From contig NC_073745.1 of the NCBI RefSeq assembly GCF_029784135.1, positions 42,364,420-42,428,419 of the forward strand: a stretch of DNA of 64,000 nt, given 5' to 3'. This document shows, piece by piece, positions 58,630 through 64,000 of this stretch (position 1 is its first letter; each line of letters begins with the position of its first letter). The notes beneath the pieces are model-generated. The model saw nothing but the letters and a program-made list of their open reading frames with translations, searched no databases and was not told where the DNA came from. Made by a program: the position numbers and the translations under genes. The stretch is from Toxorhynchites rutilus septentrionalis (lineage: Eukaryota; Arthropoda; Insecta; Diptera; Culicidae).

Positions 58630-58815
58630 AGCAAAACGAATTCCGGAGTGTAAAAATGCTTGGGGGTATAAAAGTATTGCCGACTTGAATGTGTCTGCAA
58701 TGCCGATTTTCCCAACTTCTTGGTTTCGGAATCTGTATTGGGAAAACACATTCCGGTTTGCAAAAATGCAAGCGAGTACAAAAGTACCCGTAGTTTGCAT
58801 CTATTTTGCAATGCC
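58630..58815 (+). repeat. Hairpin-bearing cassette repeat, two units
   Basis: Two units about 115 bp apart contain TGTAAAAATGCTTGGGGGTA and TGCAAAAATGCAAGCGAGTA, each followed by AAAAGTA and a CAATGCC block. The second has partly complementary arms around AAAA. Confidence 0.5.
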
Positions 58816-59184
58816 AATTCCTCAAGCTCCATGTTTTTGAAATCTGTGTTAGAGCCCCGGAGACTACAGACTTTTGTCGGCCGATAGATTGGTCGGACGA
58901 CTTAATCAGTATGGGGTGATGTGCATATGCGCACACTTCACCGATTCAGTACCGACCGTGCTTTTTTTTATAATCACTAGAACTGATTTCTCTTGATCCA
59001 TATAATGTTGATAATGTCGAATTAGTAGTCGGGAGAGTATAGCAGATTTCGATAACGACACAGTTTTCTCCCCGCTTTAAATCCCAAACATTTTTGAAAT
59101 GTTCCGAATGGAATGTTTTCATGATTAACTGTATTATATTAGTTAAATCATTTAATTCGATATCCATATGCGGGAGTGGCATGA

Positions 59185-59297
59185 AAAAAATGGGTGGGTA
59201 ATATCTCTGACATAACCGCAAGGTTGACGTGGGACTACCGTTGTCTTAGTAAGCGTTTGTATTGTATTGATTAAATTATCGATTGAATGAAACAATT
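59185..59297 (+). repeat. Modular repeat with GACGTGGGAC core, left part
   Basis: Same family as 16230-16400 and 61625-61760. The SINE inserted at its GAATGAAACAATT block; the repeat resumes at 59787 with TTCGAATTCAATTG. Confidence 0.75.
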
Positions 59298-59786
59298 AGG
59301 GGGTCTCCGTAGCCACATTGGTTGCGCGTTCGCTTAGTGAGCGATCGATCGTGAGTTCATAACTCAGGGCCCTCATTGACCATCTTTGTGTTGTTACAGA
59401 ATAACTACGTCCACGCAACAATCAACAGCGATGGAGATCGATCCACGGTCGAAATAAGATCGATTCATCCATACAACTGCTCTGCTCTGTCAGACACATC
59501 GGGCTACTGTGTTCTATAAATGACTCAACAATGATCAATCAACTGTCTCCGCTGTCCGGTGGTCCAACTGGATAATGGAAGAACAGAAAGAATAACTCTT
59601 ACGCCTAAATGGCTACTGTGTGAATGTACCATATGTAATGGTATAGAAGGAATACTGGCGAATGGCAACTTTGTAATGTGCTAATTATAGATATGATAAC
59701 CATGTGACATGTACACGATTAAAATTCGGCTCTGTTACAGCTAAAATGCTAATGAGCCTTAAATAAATAAATGGGATAAAAAAAAA
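59298..59786 (+). mobile_element. tRNA-derived SINE with 13-bp target duplication
   Basis: GAATGAAACAATT occurs perfectly on both sides (59285-59297 and 59787-59799). The uninterrupted version of the target is present at 61723. The head has an A-box-like TAGCCACATTGGTTGCGCG and a B-box-like GTGAGTTCATAACTC, so RNA polymerase III transcription is expected. The tail ATGAGCCTTAAATAAATAAA then GGATAAAAAAAA resembles the 3' end of the LINE at 28985-31665. Length is 489 bp, long for a SINE but seen in insect tRNA-derived families. No protein is encoded. Confidence 0.85.
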
Positions 59787-59799
59787 GAATGAAACAATT

Positions 59800-60095
59800 T
59801 TCGAATTCAATTGAATTCAACATATTTGCTCAGTTGCCATGTAAGATCAATTCATGCATTGTAATAGATTATGTTCTTCGTTACAAGTAAATTTGATAAC
59901 TGTCCTTTTTCGTTTGAAATAATACCTAGGACTACCAAAATATGTGAACGAAAGAATTGCATCATCTTAGGGAAACACATTTCGGTGGGAACAAAAATAT
60001 CCCCTACTTGCATGTATACTTGCCAAGCGGATTCACGCAGGTACATTGATTTTGAAGTCTGGGGAAACCGTAAATCGGGCCAATCAAAACTTGGT
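59800..60095 (+). repeat. Modular repeat continuation and cassette
   Basis: The TTCGAATTCAATTGAATTCA block matches 61738. The following GTTCTTCGTTACAAGTAAATT matches 62881, and the TGGGAACAAAAATATCCCC block with TTGCATGTATA matches 63237-63268. Confidence 0.6.
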
Positions 60096-60172
60096 AGTTA
60101 GGGCGTTTAGATAACGTTTGACATTTTACAGTTATTCAATTGTTTATCTCATGAAAGATAACATTTTATTAA

Positions 60173-60431
60173 TTGAGGGGCTTAGAATGAAAGGGGTGTA
60201 AGTGATTTGATCGATTTCTCTACATCGACTCTCTCTTTTGGTCATAACTTAGCTGCAAATACATTCCGTACTGTATTTGGCAATGTGGAAGATAGGTCAG
60301 AACCTCATCTATCGGACTCTATAGCAAACTTAAATTGGAACGTTTTTGCAGTTGAGTTATTAACTAAAGAAAAAGTTGATGAAGAGAAATCGATCAAGTC
60401 ACATACACCCCTTGCTTTCTGAGCCCCTCAA
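60173..60431 (+). mobile_element. MITE, family with TTGAGGGGCTTAGAATG ends, copy 2
   Basis: Perfectly palindromic outer ends AATTGAGGGGC and GCCCCTCAATT; the inverted similarity extends over about 40 bases each side. It matches 787-1040 end to end in the opposite orientation. Confidence 0.82.
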
Positions 60432-60610
60432 TTGTGATAGCCGCATGGAAATATTTCCTATCAATTGTTGCAAACATTTTTCCGATCCATTAAGAAATGT
60501 TCGAGTTATAAGCATTCGAAATCTTTAATTTTTTCCTGCATGTTCTGTGTTTAGGTTTTCATTTCACCCCCATATACTCCGGTTAGAAGTAGCCCCACGT
60601 CAAAACAATA
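60432..60610 (+). repeat. Modular repeat ending in CCCCACGTCAA
   Basis: Related to 46530-46694 and reversed 35720-35950; shares GTTCGAGTTATAAGCATTCG and CTCCGGTTAGA. Confidence 0.55.
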
Positions 60611-61615
60611 ATCTGGAATTCATCGTAGACGCACATCGTTCATACGACACTCTCCATGCTCTTCTTCAATAGCACTATCGTTCACAACGTTCGCCTTCTC
60701 ATCGTAGTATTATTTGCATTATTTTTAGTATTACTTGGTTGAGATTTCTATGAATGTATCCTTAGTGAAATGCTTGGATGGAAGTGCAAAGAAATTCATA
60801 GAAAAAAAGGTATGTTAGGGTCAAGACTGTGTCTTCTATGTATTTAAACGACATCAAGCAATGATTTTCATTAAAATTTCTACAATTTGAATTTGTTTCC
60901 GAGTCTGTCAATCTGATAGAGAGTAAATTGCTCCACGTTTGTTCTGCGACAAGGGAAGGTTGCCAGATTTACATAGAACGAATGAATTTAGGACGAACGG
61001 ATTTAAGGATGCAATAGTCGATTCCAATCGAATCGTAAATTTCAATAGAGTTTCAAATCTATCAGACTCCGGAATATGAATGATAGTTCGATTCGGCTAC
61101 CAGATGCATGGTTCATAGCCTATGCGGTATTCTGAAACTTTTATCGCCTTGCAGATGGGAAATGTATAAATCGTTTTTCTAAAGATTTCACCAACAACAC
61201 GATCTCAAGCGTAGGCATCCAATATGTCAACAAATAAACACTAATAATGGTGGACTAAAATAGAATACGGGACTGTGCCAATGGATACGTTTGCTGCTTC
61301 TGTCCTGATATGAGAGTATGTTTAACACATATCACGTTGCATCTAGAGTAACAGATGTATACATTGTCCGTTCTGCGGTTTAAATCGTTAGTAGCAATTA
61401 CGATTCGGCAGCTACCCAGCTAACAACCAGGCTGTGGCGGCGGCGATGGTATTTATCATCATTCGCATTAAAATATTTTCGCGCAAATGAAAAGTTTCAG
61501 TCAAAGCCTCAATAAAACAAACCGGGAAGAGGAATAATCAAAAGAAAGTGAGAAGGTGTTATCCTATGATTCTCCGGTAATATCCACGACATTACCAACC
61601 CGTCCTTTGCTTCTT
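60611..61615. other. Non-coding stretch
   Basis: No open frame with a recognisable domain and no bounded element. Confidence 0.4.
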
Positions 61616-61624
61616 CACGGTAAA

Positions 61625-61925
61625 AAAAAATTAGTGGATTATATCTATCATACAACCGCAAGGTTGGCGCTGGACTACCGTTGTCGTAGTGAGCATCTGT
61701 ACTGTATTGATTACATTAACGATTGAATGAAACAATTTTCGAATTCAATTGAATTCAACATATTTGCTTTGTAAGTAAAAACAGGAAGTGGGTTATATCT
61801 ATGGTATAACCGCAAGGGTGACGTAGGACTATCGTTGATTTAGAGATCATTTGTATGAAGTTGAATCTGAATTCAGTCTGAATGAATGAATATTTGGAGA
61901 ACTGCGAAAACGAGAGCGTTACGTT
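61625..61925 (+). repeat. Two tandem copies of the GGTTATATC/GACGTAGGAC modular repeat
   Basis: Units start near 61630 (GGATTATATCTATCATACAA) and 61788 (GGTTATATCTATGGTATAAC), each followed by CCGCAAGG and a core variant. The first continues into the intact GAATGAAACAATTTTCGAA block that the SINE target matches. Confidence 0.7.
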
Positions 61926-62047
61926 GGAGGCACAAGGTTTTATGCATCCAATATTGGATATAGAAATATCCTACTGATGGGGAAGAATAATCTTCAGAAG
62001 CTATCCTGTTGATTGCGATTGATTGAAAAATCACAAAACCTAATGTA

Positions 62048-62340
62048 TTTGGTCACAGTGTTACATGGATAGAAAACATTAAAATAAACTCTTTCATATG
62101 AATGTAATTTTAAATTCCCAGAGGAACTGGCAGATTATTTTCAGTAACGATTAGATATTTCTACATTTTCCTCGATACTGGAAGCCCACCAGTGGTTAAT
62201 GCTAACTCGATAACCATCTGTTAATAGCACTTGATTGAAACATATTTGGTCACATGGTTACATGGATAGAAAACATTCAAATAAACTCTTTCACATGAAT
62301 GTATTTTTAAATTCCTAGAGGAACTGGCAGATTATTTTCC
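62048..62340 (+). repeat. Direct duplication, two copies of about 95 bp
   Basis: TTACATGGATAGAAAACATT through GAGGAACTGGCAGATTATTT occurs at about 62062-62145 and again at about 62257-62340, about 90% alike. Non-coding. Confidence 0.8.
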
Positions 62341-62574
62341 GGATCTTTCTCGATCCAAACGGAAAGAATTCCGTGCGTGTATGTGTGTGTGTGTAGCGGC
62401 TGCTTCGAGATCTTCCTGGGGAACCGTTTGTAGCATCACTCTCCTCCTGATGGATTCCCTTCTGGCCTAAGGTGCACAAACAGGCTCTTGGTGACACCGT
62501 TCATCCGCGCTTTCATGATAAATGAAGAGCTTCACCACAACAGCGACAACATGCTCCAATCGCTGTTTAATTAG

Positions 62575-62610
62575 AACTGAGTGGATTTCCGAGCGGCGCT
62601 CGCTTATATA
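62575..62610 (-). promoter_or_regulatory. Core promoter (TATA plus initiator), orphan
   Basis: On the minus strand TATATAAG (62610-62603) is followed 32 bases later by the A of TCAGTT (62578), the canonical arthropod arrangement. Downstream sequence on that strand offers only short frames (for example 62315-62497) without a recognised product. It may be the promoter of a lost gene or of a repeat. Confidence 0.5.
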
Positions 62611-62629
62611 CCGATTGGTGATTTCAATA

Positions 62630-62870
62630 GCCTATTTTGAAAGCAAATTTAAGACTATTGAAACAAGTTTTTGGATCAGAAAGTAACAAGTATAGAACGC
62701 GTAGACATTTTATCTTTCGAATGAAGTGTTTATCATACCATTTCGTTCAGTTGTTTAGGAGCTATTAACACTCAAAATCTCGGTCTCCGGCGTAACGCTT
62801 TCGTTTTCGAAACTTTGATTTTACACCCCGATATAGAAATGAAAGACGTAGTCCTACGTCAAAAAATCGA
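62630..62870 (+). repeat. Dispersed repeat RepA, copy
   Basis: Colinear with 17590-17830; ends GTAGTCCTACGTCAAAAAAT. It begins about 20 bases upstream of the orphan TATA box on the opposite strand. Confidence 0.7.
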
Positions 62871-63109
62871 TAAATTAGGTTCTTCGTAACAAGTAAATTC
62901 GATGACCGTACTTTTGCGTTTGATGTGATGGCTAGCGCTATCAAATATGTGAACGAAAGAATTGTCAAATGGTCATTGTATTTTACATTTTCCTCTGAAA
63001 TTATTGCATCTCTCATGTTCAGGTAGTTCTCAAACCGCGAGAGTTCATTCACCTCTAGTATCTATAATGTCGATTTTCCCAGGCTTCTCAGTTTAGAAGT
63101 ACGTTTTAG

Positions 63110-63275
63110 AGAAACATGTCCCGGGCTGCACAAAGTCAAGCGAATACAACAGTACTCGCAGCTTGCATATATTTGCAAAGCGTATTCCTCCAGGCACATT
63201 GATTTTGAAGTCCGTGTTAGGGAAAAACAGCTCCGTGGGAATAAAAATATCCCATACTTGCATGTATAATTCCAA
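63110..63275 (+). repeat. Hairpin-bearing cassette repeat
   Basis: CAAGCGAATAC and GTACTCGCAGCTTG form an imperfect hairpin; the GGAATAAAAATATCCC block that follows matches 59980. Confidence 0.5.
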
Positions 63276-63489
63276 ATAACTGTGTCCTACTAGTCAAATT
63301 CTTTCATTGAATACCCATATTTATGGGGTTTCGAGAAAATATGTAATCCGTCAAAATTCACAAACATACAAACAGCTAAATAAAACCGCTGAAAAAGTAG
63401 CATGGGAAACATATATTTCTTCCAATCAAATCCCTTCTTACTAACAATAGAATAAGGTGAAATGTAAATACATATTACATATAAGATAG

Positions 63490-63738
63490 GCATAAGAATT
63501 GAGTGTGATGGATGTGAGTGTGAACATTGCCAACATATCCTTATATCCCTTCCTTTTCCTGAAGAAAATATGTCACCCTTCTAAAGTCGAGTAGACCGCG
63601 AGTAATCGGTTTTCTACATCACTAACATTAGAATAAAGGAAAAATGTTAATATATACTCGTAACAATACAGTGAGGAGTTTGGTTCCTTTAAACTTATGT
63701 AACTGAGCCTGTAAAAATAAACGATTGAAAAAAATATA
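63490..63738 (+). mobile_element. LINE 3'-end fragment (I/LOA-like)
   Basis: CGCGAGTAATCGGTT, CACTAACATTAGAATAA and ACTGAGCCTGTAAAAATAAA parallel the 3' untranslated region at 31535-31645 (CCGTGAGTAATCGGTT, TGAGCCTTAATAAAA). No coding part remains. Confidence 0.55.
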
Positions 63739-63769
63739 TATTTCTTCCGCACTGCCGCAGGACACGGTT

Positions 63770-64000
63770 CGTCAGAACGAGCGTACGATCCACGGTTATT
63801 TACCAATTAGTCGGCTCTTAAAAGAAACACGTTTCTTTTATGAACCGAAGTTCGTTTTTGAACTGTGGTTTTCAAATGAACGCCTCTTAAATGAACCACG
63901 GTTCGAAAAAGACCCACAGTTCTTTTATGAGCCGTTCATTTAAAAGCCGTTCATTTGAGAGCCGCGGCTCATTTTCAAACAACCGTAGATACGTACGCTC
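63770..64000. repeat. GAACC/GTTCA tandem and inverted array, runs off the window
   Basis: Words such as TATGAACCGAAGTTCG, AATGAACCACGGTTCG and GAGCCGTTCATTTAAAAG alternate about every 20-35 bases in both orientations, so many small hairpins are possible. The array continues past the window edge. Confidence 0.6.

Noticed and set aside
1..64000. CRISPR arrays, bacterial operons or prophage
   Set aside because: Sequence is eukaryotic with introns, LINEs and MITEs; repeats lack regular spacers.

Overview
The window looks like non-coding, transposon-rich DNA from a culicine mosquito, most likely Aedes. It is AT-rich and contains several copies of a DD37E Tc1/mariner-type transposon of the kind described from mosquitoes. 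It also holds non-LTR retrotransposons with an RNase H domain, tRNA-derived SINEs, Helitron-like sequence and many short inverted-repeat elements. The organism call is inferred from these families; no marker gene fixes the species. Only one host gene is convincing: a two-exon MADF-BESS DNA-binding protein gene at 51830-53039 (+).

Layout. 0-5 kb: short repeats, a 255-bp MITE, a SINE-like head and two unrecognised short reading frames. 4.6-8.0 kb: two copies of a pogo-like MITE, the second split by a decayed DD37E transposon. 11.5-14.8 kb: a Helitron-like element carrying a solo LTR, then a DD37E transposon with an intact 336-codon transposase. 15-20.7 kb: a mosaic of dispersed repeats. 21.3-23.3 kb: a foldback structure built from TGACGTGAC palindromes. 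26.5-26.9 kb: a degenerate tandem repeat with a long, fully pairable RNA hairpin. 28-31.7 kb: decayed RNase H-bearing LINE. 32.1-33.4 kb: third DD37E copy. 36-38 kb: two decayed histone H2A genes, one retaining a perfect histone 3' stem-loop. 39.8-43.4 kb: a decayed DNA transposon encoding THAP domains, a DDE transposase and a convergent YqaJ-type exonuclease. 45.4-46.2 kb: pogo-like MITE and internally deleted mariner. 47.2 kb: fragment resembling IFRD1. 48.5-50.6 kb: another LINE. 51.4-53.1 kb: the MADF-BESS gene, followed tail-to-tail by an R4-like LINE with an uninterrupted 1,269-codon frame (53369-57178, -). 57.3-64 kb: LINE and SINE remnants, including a 489-bp SINE with a perfect 13-bp target duplication, and more of the modular repeats.

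The elements are mainly linked by insertion history. DD37E and mariner copies sit in or beside pogo-like MITEs, an LTR sits in the Helitron-like element, and a SINE sits in a dispersed repeat. The SINE tail resembles the 3' end of the RNase H-bearing LINE, so that LINE family may supply its reverse transcriptase. Families were recognised by eye from motifs. Boundaries without stated target duplications are approximate.
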